DNA of 64,000 nucleotides from JASLEW01 sp035544875 (GTDB taxonomy: Bacteria; Acidobacteriota; Thermoanaerobaculia; Multivoradales; UBA5704): the NCBI GenBank assembly GCA_035544875.1, contig DASZZP010000021.1, positions 248,001 through 312,000 on the forward strand. Direction: 5' to 3'. The position numbers and the translations under genes are program-made. Positions 56,435-64,000 of this stretch are shown piece after piece. Below the pieces are notes generated by a model that was given only the letters and a program-made list of their open reading frames with translations, searched no databases and was not told the DNA's origin. The stretch's first letter is position 1; every line of letters begins with the position of its first letter.

Positions 56435-57898
56435 CTACGGGGTCGCCGCGCCGCCGCACTCCGCGGCGACCCTTCCTAGCACGCCATGGTCGGCGACGGC
56501 GAGGAGATCGGCCGGGACCAGCCGGTTCCACAGCGCCGCGCCCTCCGGCGCGAAGACCCGGATGTAGTTGTCGGTCAGCCCCTGCCCCAGGCCGCCGCGC
56601 GGACGTTCCCAGAGCACCGGCTCGCGGCGTCCGAGGTGCGCCCGCCAGAAGCTCCGCTCGGCGCTTCGCGCTACCTCCAGCATCCGTTCCATGCGCGCCC
56701 TCTGCTCCGCCGGGCCGACCTGCCCGGCGAATTCCGCCGCGGCGGTGCCCGGGCGGGCGGAGTAGGGAAAGACGTGGACCTTGGCGAACGCCATCGCCGC
56801 CACCGCGGCGAGGCTTTCCTCGAATTCCGCGGCGCTCTCGCCGGGGAAGCCGACGATGACGTCGGTGGTGACGGCGACCCCAGGAATGGCGGCGCGGACC
56901 CGCTCGAGCAGGGCGTGGAAGCCCGCCGCGGTGTAGGGGCGCCGCATGCGGCGGAGCGTCGAGGTGGCGCCGCTCTGCAGCGACAAATGCAGGTGCCGGC
57001 AGAGGCGGCGGTCGGCCCACAGCCCGAGCAGCCGCTGGTCCAGCTCCCACGGCGCGATCGAGGTCAGACGCAGGCGGCGGCCACCGCCGACCGGGAGCGC
57101 CGCCAGCAAGGCCTGCACGAGATCGACGAGATCGAACAGGCGCGCCCCGCGCTGACGGGCGGCAGCGGCAGCAGCGGCGGCCGCGGAGCCGGCGGGTTCA
57201 GCGCCGCCGCCGCCGCCGGCGTCCCGGTAGGCCGAGATCTGGACACCGGTCACCACCAGCTCGCGATAGCCGGCGGCCGCGAGGGCGCGCACCTCGGCGA
57301 CCACCTCGGGCAGCGGCCGGCTGCGCTGGCGGCCGCGGGTCGCCGGAATGACGCAGAAGGCGCAGCGCATGTCGCAGCCGTCTTCGACCTTGACCAGCGC
57401 CCGGGTATTGCCGATCGGGAGCGGCATGTAGGAAACCTCGATGCCGCCGCCGGAGCGTTCGGGGAGCGCCTCGGGGAAGGCCTGCTGCACTTTCTCGAGC
57501 AGCTTGTCCTTGTCGCGATTGGGCACCACCAGGTCGACCCCGGCGAGGCGGGCGGCCTCCTCGGGACTGTGGGTGGCGTAACAGCCGGTCAGAACGGTGC
57601 GCAGGCGCGCCCGGCCGTCACGCCGGGCGGGGTTCGCGCCTATCTCTCGCGACAGGGCGCATCGAGGCGACTCGCCGGGGCTGCCGCCGCCGCCGGAAAC
57701 GCCGGCTCGCCCGAGTCCCACCGCCTGGCGCGAGCGGCGCGCCGCGGCGCGGGTCACCGTACAGGAGTTGATCACGTGGAGGTCGGCCTCGGCGAGAGCG
57801 GCGGCGAGCTGGTGCCCGGCGGCGAGGAACTCGCGGGCGAGCCGTTCGACCTCCGCCTGGTTGAGCTTGCAGCCCAGGTTCGAGAAGTAGACGCGCAT
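56435..57898 (-). CDS. mtaB: tRNA methylthiotransferase, MtaB type
   Basis: A 487-residue radical-SAM enzyme that adds a methylthio group to t6A37 of tRNA. The N-terminal UPF0004 domain has the three cluster cysteines C10 (NLGCKLNQAE), C46 (NSCTVT) and C106 (LTGCYAT); the radical-SAM motif is C175-DMR-C179-AF-C182; a TRAM-like C-terminus follows. N-Q-A-E after the first Cys favours MtaB over MiaB/RimO. Two inserts are unusual: about 30 residues of Gly/Ser/Arg-rich sequence between the second and third cysteines (about 68-98), and a poly-Ala/Gly stretch before RLFDLVDLV. ATG 57898 is used; an upstream TTG at 57922 adds eight residues. Confidence 0.9.
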   Translation of the reverse strand: MRVYFSNLGCKLNQAEVERLAREFLAAGHQLAAALAEADLHVINSCTVTRAAARRSRQAVGLGRAGVSGGGGSPGESPRCALSREIGANPARRDGRARLRTVLTGCYATHSPEEAARLAGVDLVVPNRDKDKLLEKVQQAFPEALPERSGGGIEVSYMPLPIGNTRALVKVEDGCDMRCAFCVIPATRGRQRSRPLPEVVAEVRALAAAGYRELVVTGVQISAYRDAGGGGGAEPAGSAAAAAAAAARQRGARLFDLVDLVQALLAALPVGGGRRLRLTSIAPWELDQRLLGLWADRRLCRHLHLSLQSGATSTLRRMRRPYTAAGFHALLERVRAAIPGVAVTTDVIVGFPGESAAEFEESLAAVAAMAFAKVHVFPYSARPGTAAAEFAGQVGPAEQRARMERMLEVARSAERSFWRAHLGRREPVLWERPRGGLGQGLTDNYIRVFAPEGAALWNRLVPADLLAVADHGVLGRVAAECGGAATP

Positions 57899-58023
57899 GG
57901 CAGCGAAAATTGTACCTTCCAATTTCGGGGACGGGCAGTGGAATGGCGGGCTCTGGCGCCGGGTTGTTCGATCTGATCGCGAGAGCAGCCCGGCGCCGCG
58001 CCCGGGCAGCGCAATTGCCTACC

Positions 58024-59481
58024 ATGCCCGCTCGCCGCCTCCTCCTCCAGCCTCTCGCCGCCGCCTCCTTGCTGGGCCTGCTGCTCTCGAACCCGCCGGC
58101 AGCTCGCGCCGAGGCGAGCCGGTGGACGAGCAATGAGCAGTCGAGCGTCCGCCTGATCACCGCCTACCGCGTCGCGCCGCGCAGCGGCAGCCTGCGGCTC
58201 GGCATTCACTTCCGGCTGGCGCCGGGCTGGCACGTCTACTGGAAGAATAGTGGCGACGCCGGATTCGCGCCGCAGGTCACCTTCGCCTCCGAGCCGCGAC
58301 TCGAGCGCCCCGAGCTGCTCTGGCCCGCACCCCACCGCTACGAGCTGCCGGGCGGCCTGGTCGCCTTCGGCTACAGCGACGAGGTCGTCTACCCGGTGCA
58401 GGCCGTCCTGGCCACCCAGGGTGCCGCCAGCGGCAGCCGCCGGGATCGGGACTTCCTGCCCCTCGCCGCCGACGTCGATTACCTGGTATGCAAGATCGAT
58501 TGCGTCCCGTATCGCTATACGGTCTCGCTCGCGCAGCCGCTCGGCGATCAGGCCGCGGCCGACCCTGCCACGGCGCCGCTGCTGGAGCGTTGGCGGCGGC
58601 AGGTGCCGCCGGCCGCCGAGATGGTCCCGGGGGTCGCGACCGCAGGCCGCATCGAGGTCTCGCCGGCGGGAGGCCTCCAGCTGGTGGTCCAAGTCGACGG
58701 CGCCGGCGCCGGCCCGGGCGGTCCCGACCTCTTCTTCGAGAGCCATCCGGCCCTCGAGACCGGGCGCCCGCTGGTGGCCTCCGGGTCATCCGGGCGGGCC
58801 GGGGCGGGTGGCGAGGCTCCAATCGTCTTCGCGGTGCCGCTGCAGCCGCGCGACGTCACGAAACCGCTGCCGCCGCGCACGACTTTCGCCTGGACGGTGA
58901 CCGGCCTGCAGCGCAACGGCGCCCCGCTCGCCCTGAGCGCGCAAAGGGAGGTGGCGCTGGCCGCATCGGCGCGGACCGCTCGCGCGCGACCCGCCGCCGC
59001 GAGCGCCGGGCAACCCACACCCGCGCCTCTCACGCGGCGCGCCTGGCGCGAGTGGGAGCCGCTAGGGACCGCCCTGGTCGCCAGCATGGGAGCCCTGCTC
59101 GCCCTCTGGTCCTGGGGATTGCTGGGCGTGCGGCGGGCGCCGCGCGCCGCCGGCTTCATCTGGCGCGAGGCGCTCGGGTTCGCGACCCTGGCGGGCGTGC
59201 TCTGGCCGCTCTACAGGATGTCGTTCCTCGTGGCTCCCGAAGAGCTCGCCGGCATCGAGCTGGCACTGCTTTGCGCCGCCCTGCTCGCCTGGCTGCGCTC
59301 CCGGGCGTCGCGGCGAGGGGCGCTGCGCCTCGCCCTGGCACTGGGCCTGCTGGCCTGCGCCGCCGCTCCACTCTGGCTCGCTTCCCACCGCCGGTTGCCG
59401 CGGGCCGAAATCTCCGCGGCAACGGCGGGAAGAGGCACGGACCATCAACGCGATCATCAAGACGACGACAGGAGATTCTGA
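58024..59481 (+). CDS. Exported protein with DsbD-like N-terminal domain and membrane helices
   Basis: A 485-residue protein: signal peptide (PLAAASLLGLLLSNPPAARA), then a DsbD/ScsB-like beta-sandwich (about 35-300) with the family run GWHVYWKNSGDAGFAP, FGYSDEVVYPV and a cysteine pair in YLVCKIDCVPY, then three or four transmembrane helices near the C-terminus. The thioredoxin domain and the eight-helix core of true DsbD are missing, so this is not a complete electron transporter. It precedes the redoxin gene by 4 nt and presumably works with it in periplasmic thiol chemistry. ATG 58024 lacks a clear ribosome site; the frame is open from 57910. Confidence 0.75.
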   Translation: MPARRLLLQPLAAASLLGLLLSNPPAARAEASRWTSNEQSSVRLITAYRVAPRSGSLRLGIHFRLAPGWHVYWKNSGDAGFAPQVTFASEPRLERPELLWPAPHRYELPGGLVAFGYSDEVVYPVQAVLATQGAASGSRRDRDFLPLAADVDYLVCKIDCVPYRYTVSLAQPLGDQAAADPATAPLLERWRRQVPPAAEMVPGVATAGRIEVSPAGGLQLVVQVDGAGAGPGGPDLFFESHPALETGRPLVASGSSGRAGAGGEAPIVFAVPLQPRDVTKPLPPRTTFAWTVTGLQRNGAPLALSAQREVALAASARTARARPAAASAGQPTPAPLTRRAWREWEPLGTALVASMGALLALWSWGLLGVRRAPRAAGFIWREALGFATLAGVLWPLYRMSFLVAPEELAGIELALLCAALLAWLRSRASRRGALRLALALGLLACAAAPLWLASHRRLPRAEISAATAGRGTDHQRDHQDDDRRF

Positions 59482-59485
59482 CGCC

Positions 59486-60175
59486 ATGACCCGAAACCGA
59501 TCCATTGCCCGCATTCCGAGCATTCCGCACACTCCTCGCACGCCACGCGCCGCCGCCGCCGCCGCCATACTCGCCCTCGCTGCCGCCGCCGGTCTTGCAC
59601 TTTCCGCCACCCTTCCCGCGGCCACCGCCAGCGTGGAGACGACCGGCGCCGCGGTCGTGGGGCAGGCGGCCCCGGGCTTCCAGCTCAAGGGGATCGACGG
59701 CGCGAACTACTCCCTTGCGAGCTACAAGGGCAAGGTGGTCGTGCTCGAATGGATCAATCCGAACTGCCCCTTCTCCAACCGGCACGCCCGCGAGCACACC
59801 ATGACCGAGCTGTCGAAACAGCATGGCGAGGTGGTCTGGCTCGGCATCAACAGCACCAATCCGAAGAGCGGCGATTACCTGACTCCCGCCGACCACCTGG
59901 CCTGGAACAAGAAGAACGGCATCGTTTATCCAGTGCTCTACGACGAGTCCGGGACAGTGGGCCATTCCTATGGCGCCCGCACCACGCCGCACATGTTCAT
60001 CGTCGATGCGCAGGGCAATGTCGCTTATAACGGCGCGATCGACGACGACCCGCGCGCCAGCAAGCCCAAGACCGAGCGCACCAACTACGTTGGCAACGGC
60101 CTGAGCGCCGAGGAGGCTGGGAAGCGGCCCGATCCAGCCGCCACCAAGCCGTACGGCTGCAGCGTCAAGTACTGA
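59486..60175 (+). CDS. Exported redoxin/AhpC-TSA-like thioredoxin-fold protein
   Basis: A 229-residue periplasmic protein. After a leader that contains a 9-nt tandem repeat (IPS-IPH-TPR-TPR) and an Ala-rich signal segment, the redoxin domain runs from about 55: APGFQLKGIDGANYSLASYK, VVVLEWINPNCPFSNRH, TTPHMFIVDAQGNVAYNGAI. There is a single peroxidatic-type Cys (NPNCPF) and a second Cys near the C-terminus (YGCSVKY). The cis-Pro is in RTTPH. AGGAG lies about 11 nt before the ATG, within the end of the DsbD-like gene. It probably acts as a peroxiredoxin-like or thiol-carrier partner of that gene product. Confidence 0.88.
   Translation: MTRNRSIARIPSIPHTPRTPRAAAAAAILALAAAAGLALSATLPAATASVETTGAAVVGQAAPGFQLKGIDGANYSLASYKGKVVVLEWINPNCPFSNRHAREHTMTELSKQHGEVVWLGINSTNPKSGDYLTPADHLAWNKKNGIVYPVLYDESGTVGHSYGARTTPHMFIVDAQGNVAYNGAIDDDPRASKPKTERTNYVGNGLSAEEAGKRPDPAATKPYGCSVKY
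59513..59548 (+). repeat. 9-nt tandem repeat in the redoxin leader
   Basis: ATTCCGAGC, ATTCCGCAC, ACTCCTCGC and ACGCCACGC encode IPS-IPH-TPR-TPR in the n-region of the signal peptide. Confidence 0.75.
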
Positions 60176-60202
60176 TCGGCGCGGGCGACCGGCCGTCCCC
60201 GG

Positions 60203-60236
60203 CCGCCCGGCCAAGCCCTCCCCGTGGGCGGTTTTT
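60203..60236 (+). terminator. Probable intrinsic terminator after the redoxin gene
   Basis: CCGCCC (60203-60208) pairs with GGGCGG (60226-60231) across a GC-rich loop, followed by TTTTT and, after GCCG, a second TTTTT. Confidence 0.55.
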
Positions 60237-60255
60237 GCCGTTTTTCCGCCGCGCC

Positions 60256-60284
60256 TTGACCCGCGCCTAAGCTTCGCTTAAAAT
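60256..60284 (+). promoter_or_regulatory. Housekeeping-type (sigma-70) promoter
   Basis: TTGACC at 60256-60261 and TAAAAT at 60279-60284 are separated by exactly 17 nt. The predicted start near 60291 leaves a leader of about 140 nt before the 109-residue gene at 60431. Confidence 0.7.
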
Positions 60285-60430
60285 AAACACTTTGCGACAG
60301 TCAGAAAGGCTCGCGCCTCTGGCGGTGATCTCTGGGCGAGCCGGCGGCGCCATTCTGAGCATCGGGAGTGATCGGGTGGGTGGGTCGCGGCGGACGGGCG
60401 CGGTCGCGGCGGTCGCAGCGCGGAGGAAAA

Positions 60431-60760
60431 ATGCCATATACAAGAGACGGGATCATGGCCCAGATCTATGTCGCCTTCGGGCAGGGCACTGGACCGTTGC
60501 GCGTCTCCCAGGCCACCTGCGTCGCGCTTCATGACCAGTACTATCAGCGCATCACCGAGACCGTCCTCGAGCAGTGGGACCGCGAGGCGGTCCACGTCCT
60601 CGAGCGCATCCGCGCCATCGGCCGGCTGATGGCGCTCCAGGCGGGGACGGCAGGCCAGACGACGCTGGTAGATGCCAACCTCAAGGAGGCCGCAACCAGC
60701 GTGGAGACACAGTCGCTGACCGCGTTCTGCGGTCCACCGCCGCCGGCGAGCACCCAGTAG
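60431..60760 (+). CDS. 109-residue protein, unrecognised
   Basis: A small soluble protein starting MPYTRDGIMAQIYVAFGQGT, with no signal or membrane span and a central helix-rich part (QYYQRITETVLEQWDREAV, LERIRAIGRLMALQ). GGAGG lies 5-6 nt before the ATG. I do not recognise the family. It has its own sigma-70-type promoter upstream and lies 48 nt before the Ser/Thr kinase gene, so it may be co-transcribed and functionally linked to it, for example as a substrate or accessory. Coding character (GC-rich third positions, charged helix) supports a real gene. Confidence 0.7.
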   Translation: MPYTRDGIMAQIYVAFGQGTGPLRVSQATCVALHDQYYQRITETVLEQWDREAVHVLERIRAIGRLMALQAGTAGQTTLVDANLKEAATSVETQSLTAFCGPPPPASTQ

Positions 60761-60808
60761 CAAGGCGGCCGGCGACTCGACCTCCACGGCCCGCACCCAG
60801 CCACAGCC

Positions 60809-63469
60809 GTGAGAACCGCTTTCTGGACGCGCCTCGTTCTCCTTCTCGGCCTGCTCAAGCTGGTGGGAGTCGTGGTCGCCTCCCTGCAGCTCGGCAAGCC
60901 GCTGCCGGCTGGGCTGGCGAACCCCTATGACATCCCTCCCTTCATCAACTACCTCTGGGTGGCGGTCTATGGCGCGGTCGGGATCTTCCTGCTCATTGCG
61001 GGCCGCGGCGACGAGCGGGCGATCTCGCTCGGCGGCTTCTTCCTCCTGATCGCCGATTCGTTCTGCGCCCGCTTCATTCACCTCCTCGCCGCCGCCGACA
61101 GCGACATCCTGCGCAGCGCCGGCCTGGTCTTCCGGGGCATCAGGCCGGAGATCCTGATGCCCTTCTTCTTCTGGCGCTTCGCCCGCGACTTTCCCCGGTC
61201 GCCGACCCCGTCGCGCATCAAGCAGATCTTCGCCGCCGGCGTCGCGGTGTCGGCGGCCGCAGGCACGCTGCTCTTTCTTCTCAACCTGATCCATGACCTG
61301 ATGGTCTCCGCGCCGGTTCCGGCGCCGGCGCGCGGCACCTTGCATCCGCTCCCGCCGGCTTTCGGCGCCGGCCTCTACTGGCTGGTCATGATCGGCCTGC
61401 TGGCGCCGGTGCTGCCGCTGGCCGCGGTCAAGGCCCGCTACGCCGTGGGCGAAGAGCGGCGCCGCGTGCGCCTGTTCACCGCCTGGCTGGTGCTCGGCCT
61501 CGCGCCAATCACCATCGAGATGCTCTGCGAGCTGTTGCTGCCGTCTTATACTGCGGCTGTCGCCAGCCACCACGAGATCAGCCGGCCGCTGGGAATCGTC
61601 TGCAGTCTGTTCGCGCTTTCTGTCCCGGTGTCGACGTCCTACGCGGTGCTGGTCCACCGGGTCTTGGAGGTCAAGCTGATCGCTCGCCGCGCCCTGCACT
61701 ACGCTCTCGCCCGCTACTCGGCGCTGGCGCTGGCGGCGGTGCCGCTGGTCGCGATCCTGATCTATCTCTACGGCCACCGGGAGGAGTCGCTGGCGCAGCT
61801 GTTCTCCGGCAGCCGGATGCCGCTGCTGCTCGCCGGCTGGGGGCTGGGGCTGCTGGCGCTCAACTACCGCCGCCGGCTGCTCGACGCGATCGACCGCCGC
61901 TTCTTCCGCGAGCAGTACGACGCGCGCCAGATCCTCACTCGGCTGGTCGATCGGATCCGCGCTACCTATGAGGGCGGCGCGCTGGCCAAGTTGATCGCCC
62001 GCGAGGTCGACCTCGCCCTCCATCTCGACAGCATCGCGCTGCTGGTCGTCGATCCGCGCTCCGGGATGCTCCTCGATCCCGGCGACCGCGGCCGCCGTCT
62101 CGACGCCTCGTCGTCGCTGGCCAGCCTGGTCGGCAGCGGCTCGGAGCCGCTGGCCGCCGACCTCGAGGATCCGCGCTCGCCGCTTGCGAGGCTGCCCCAG
62201 AAGGAGCGCCACTGGCTGGTCGACAGCGGCTTCCGGCTGCTGGCGCCAATCCTTGCCCGCGACGGCTCGCTGCTCGGCATGATCTGCCTGGGCGAGAAGA
62301 AGAGCGGCCTTCCTTTCCTCAAGGAGGACCGTGCGCTGCTGCATGCGATCGCCTGCAACGCGGCGTGGGTCCTCGAGCTCGAGCAGAGCCGGACGCACAA
62401 TACCCCGCGGCGGGTGACCGACGAGACTCCCCAGGTCGACGATCTGCCGCCGATCGAGAGCCCCCTGCCCGCCGCAGAGGTAGCCAAGGAGTGCACTGCC
62501 TGCGGCACGCTTTACCAGCCCTACACGGTGTTCTGCTCGGCCTGCAGCCGCCGTCTCGAGCCGTCGCACGTTCCCTACGTGCTGCCAGGCAGGTTCCGTT
62601 TCGAGTGCCGGATCGGCTCCGGCGGCATGGGCGTGGTCTATCGCGGGGCCGACCTGGCGCTCGGACGGCCGGTGGCGGTCAAGACCATGCGCCAGGTCTC
62701 TCCCGAGGACGCCATGCGGCTGCGGCGCGAGGCGCGGACGGCGGCGGCGGTCTCGCATCCGCATCTGGCCTCGATCTACGGCATCGAGACCTGGCAGGGA
62801 ACGCCGATCCTGATCCTGGAGCTGCTCGAAGGGGGGACGCTCGCCCAGCGGCTGGAGCACGTGAAGCTGTCACCGATCGCCGCCGTCGAGCTGGGGATCG
62901 CGATGGCCGAGGCGCTGGCGCAGCTGCACGCCTGCGATATCCTGCATCGCGACATCAAGCCGAGCAACATCGGCTATTCCCGCGACGGCATCCCCAAGCT
63001 GATGGACTTCGGGATCGCCCGGGTGATGTTCGATCTACGCCGCGACTCGTACAGCGATTCGAGCGCCGTGCTCGACGACACCGCCTCGCCGCAGCCGACC
63101 TGGGTCTGGAACCAGACGCCGACCTCCCTGGATCTTTCGCGCCAGCTCGCCGGCACGCTCTCTTACCTCTCGCCGGAAGCTCTCAACGGGCAGCGCGCCG
63201 AGGCTTCCTTCGATCTCTGGAGCCTGGCGATCGTGCTTTACGAATGCCTGCTGGGCCGCAAGGTCTTCGGCAGCGGCGACGCGCGGCAGGTGATGACGCG
63301 CATCCGCCTCGGACGGGTGCCCGACTTCGCCCAGGTCTGCCCCGAGTACGACGACGGGCTGCGCGACTTCTTCCGCGGGGCGCTGCACAAGAACGCCACC
63401 CGACGGCCCGGCAGCGCCCTCGAGCTCAAGCAGCAGCTGCTAGCCGTCCACCGGCGCCTCGCGGTCTAA
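60809..63469 (+). CDS. Membrane Ser/Thr protein kinase with GAF and zinc-ribbon domains
   Basis: An 886-residue chimera. Residues 1-360 are a polytopic membrane region with six to eight helices, of the kind that precedes ComP-like histidine kinases; a GAF-like domain follows (about 375-530; ALHLDSIALLVVDPRSGML, MICLGEKKSG). Then comes a zinc ribbon (CTACG ... CSACSRRL, about 562-580) and a Hanks-type kinase domain from about 597: GSGGMGVVYRG, VAVKTM (catalytic Lys about 625), HRDIKPSN (about 713), DFG and GTLSYLSPE. All catalytic residues are present. GTG 60809 follows the small gene at 60431. It should sense an intracellular or membrane signal and phosphorylate unknown targets. Confidence 0.9.
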   Translation: MRTAFWTRLVLLLGLLKLVGVVVASLQLGKPLPAGLANPYDIPPFINYLWVAVYGAVGIFLLIAGRGDERAISLGGFFLLIADSFCARFIHLLAAADSDILRSAGLVFRGIRPEILMPFFFWRFARDFPRSPTPSRIKQIFAAGVAVSAAAGTLLFLLNLIHDLMVSAPVPAPARGTLHPLPPAFGAGLYWLVMIGLLAPVLPLAAVKARYAVGEERRRVRLFTAWLVLGLAPITIEMLCELLLPSYTAAVASHHEISRPLGIVCSLFALSVPVSTSYAVLVHRVLEVKLIARRALHYALARYSALALAAVPLVAILIYLYGHREESLAQLFSGSRMPLLLAGWGLGLLALNYRRRLLDAIDRRFFREQYDARQILTRLVDRIRATYEGGALAKLIAREVDLALHLDSIALLVVDPRSGMLLDPGDRGRRLDASSSLASLVGSGSEPLAADLEDPRSPLARLPQKERHWLVDSGFRLLAPILARDGSLLGMICLGEKKSGLPFLKEDRALLHAIACNAAWVLELEQSRTHNTPRRVTDETPQVDDLPPIESPLPAAEVAKECTACGTLYQPYTVFCSACSRRLEPSHVPYVLPGRFRFECRIGSGGMGVVYRGADLALGRPVAVKTMRQVSPEDAMRLRREARTAAAVSHPHLASIYGIETWQGTPILILELLEGGTLAQRLEHVKLSPIAAVELGIAMAEALAQLHACDILHRDIKPSNIGYSRDGIPKLMDFGIARVMFDLRRDSYSDSSAVLDDTASPQPTWVWNQTPTSLDLSRQLAGTLSYLSPEALNGQRAEASFDLWSLAIVLYECLLGRKVFGSGDARQVMTRIRLGRVPDFAQVCPEYDDGLRDFFRGALHKNATRRPGSALELKQQLLAVHRRLAV

Positions 63470-63501
63470 GCCCCCATTTCTCACGCCACCTCTGCTGCGA
63501 C

Positions 63502-63547
63502 GCCGGCCGGCGCTATCGCCATGCCGGCACTCCCGGCAGGTCGGAAA
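63502..63547 (-). repeat. Dispersed palindromic repeat, divergent copy E
   Basis: On the minus strand CCGACCTGCCGGGAGTGCCG is shared with copy D at 44363, followed by a GC-rich arm (GCATGGCGATAGCGCCGGCC). It lies between the kinase gene and the last glycosyltransferase gene. Confidence 0.55.
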
Positions 63548-63587
63548 CTGGCGCCTCGCGACGAGCGGCGTGAGAAAATAGGGGCTG

Positions 63588-64000
63588 ATGCGGCACGTCA
63601 TCGTCACGCGGTTCTCGGTCCCCCGCCTGGATGCCGCGACCGCATCGCGGCACGCCGACCGGCGCTGGCTCGACCAGCGCCTGGACGCCTTTCGCGCCTA
63701 CTACGTGCCCAGCGTGGAGCGCCTGCGGGTACCTGTGGTGCTGCTCTGTTCGAGCGCGAGCTCGGGCTATGTGTCGGCGAGACTGCACGGCCTGCCGTGG
63801 ATCTCGATCGTGGTGCAGGATGCCTGGCACGGAGGCTGGAGCGGGTCTGCAGAGGACGTGTTGACCCGGCTCGATTCCGACGACGCGCTGCACGAGGGGT
63901 GGTTTGCGCGGCTCGAGGCGGCCTCGGCCCATGCCTCTAAAGCCGCCGATCCCCGCGCTGCCGCCGCTCTCACCGATCCAGGCATTGCCGCCGATCCCAC
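63588..64000 (+). CDS. Putative rhamnosyltransferase-type glycosyltransferase, 3'-truncated by the window end
   Basis: An open frame of 137 codons runs off the window. The product begins MRHVIVTRFSVPRL and continues WLDQRLDAFRAYYVPSVE, with the acidic metal/nucleotide motif TRLDSDDALHEGW near residue 95. This pattern (ITRF near the start, RxxLF..PSV, TRLDxDDA) is that of the putative rhamnosyl transferase family, GT-A-like enzymes often found in polysaccharide or glycan clusters. A weak purine run precedes the ATG. The catalytic C-terminal part lies outside the window, and neighbours downstream are unknown. Confidence 0.75.
   Translation, partial: MRHVIVTRFSVPRLDAATASRHADRRWLDQRLDAFRAYYVPSVERLRVPVVLLCSSASSGYVSARLHGLPWISIVVQDAWHGGWSGSAEDVLTRLDSDDALHEGWFARLEAASAHASKAADPRAAAALTDPGIAADP

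Overview
The window is one contiguous piece of a high-GC, Gram-negative-type bacterial chromosome with dense coding on both strands. No rRNA, tRNA, CRISPR, phage or insertion-sequence genes were recognised. The gene content points to Acidobacteriota: three tandem proteins of the 'VWFA-related Acidobacterial domain' type, a large Oar/TonB-type receptor with a carboxypeptidase-regulatory N-terminus, and alkaline-phosphatase-superfamily ('sulfatase') domains fused to TPR arrays. Assignment below phylum is not possible from the sequence alone.

Layout. 1-2.3 kb: a histidine kinase (cut by the window edge) and an NtrC-type sigma-54 activator. 2.5-12 kb: envelope and stress genes (GlsB/YeaQ-like protein, ankyrin protein, class A PBP, CsbD-like protein, a 26-residue hydrophobic peptide, Kup potassium transporter, L,D-transpeptidase, fatty-acid desaturase). 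Most of their upstream regions carry motifs with exact -24/-12 (sigma-54) geometry. One such motif precedes a terminator-like hairpin and may drive a small RNA. 12-21.5 kb: an RlmI-like methyltransferase, three tandem VWFA paralogues and a transglutaminase/TPR protein, all on the minus strand. 22.2-35.2 kb: the Oar-like receptor with a strong terminator, then five co-directional genes (TPR protein, three sulfatase-like/TPR fusions, TPR protein). 35.2-38.6 kb: an accessory stretch with a metzincin-like protease, a relic of a receptor gene, and a divergent deiminase-fold gene between long imperfect inverted repeats. 38.6-47.2 kb: a ketosynthase with an insertion, a DUF4097 lipoprotein, an R3H/SpoIIIAA-like ATPase, a second L,D-transpeptidase coupled to an M23 peptidase, a DUF1684 protein and an alpha/beta hydrolase. 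47.2-64 kb: an Lhr-type helicase, a nitrilase, a glycolipid-type operon (GT21, PAP2, second glycosyltransferase), an MtaB-type methylthiotransferase, a DsbD-like/redoxin pair, a membrane Ser/Thr kinase, and a glycosyltransferase cut by the window end.

Together the first 12 kb read as a possible sigma-54-controlled cell-envelope and osmotic-stress module: wall synthesis and crosslinking, membrane unsaturation, K+ uptake and small stress proteins beside an NtrC-type regulator. A second theme is small repeats inside genes. A palindromic element of about 45-50 bp occurs in at least three copies, with two partial relatives, and three copies are read in the same frame inside unrelated proteins. Separately, 9-nt tandem repeats interrupt five coding sequences.
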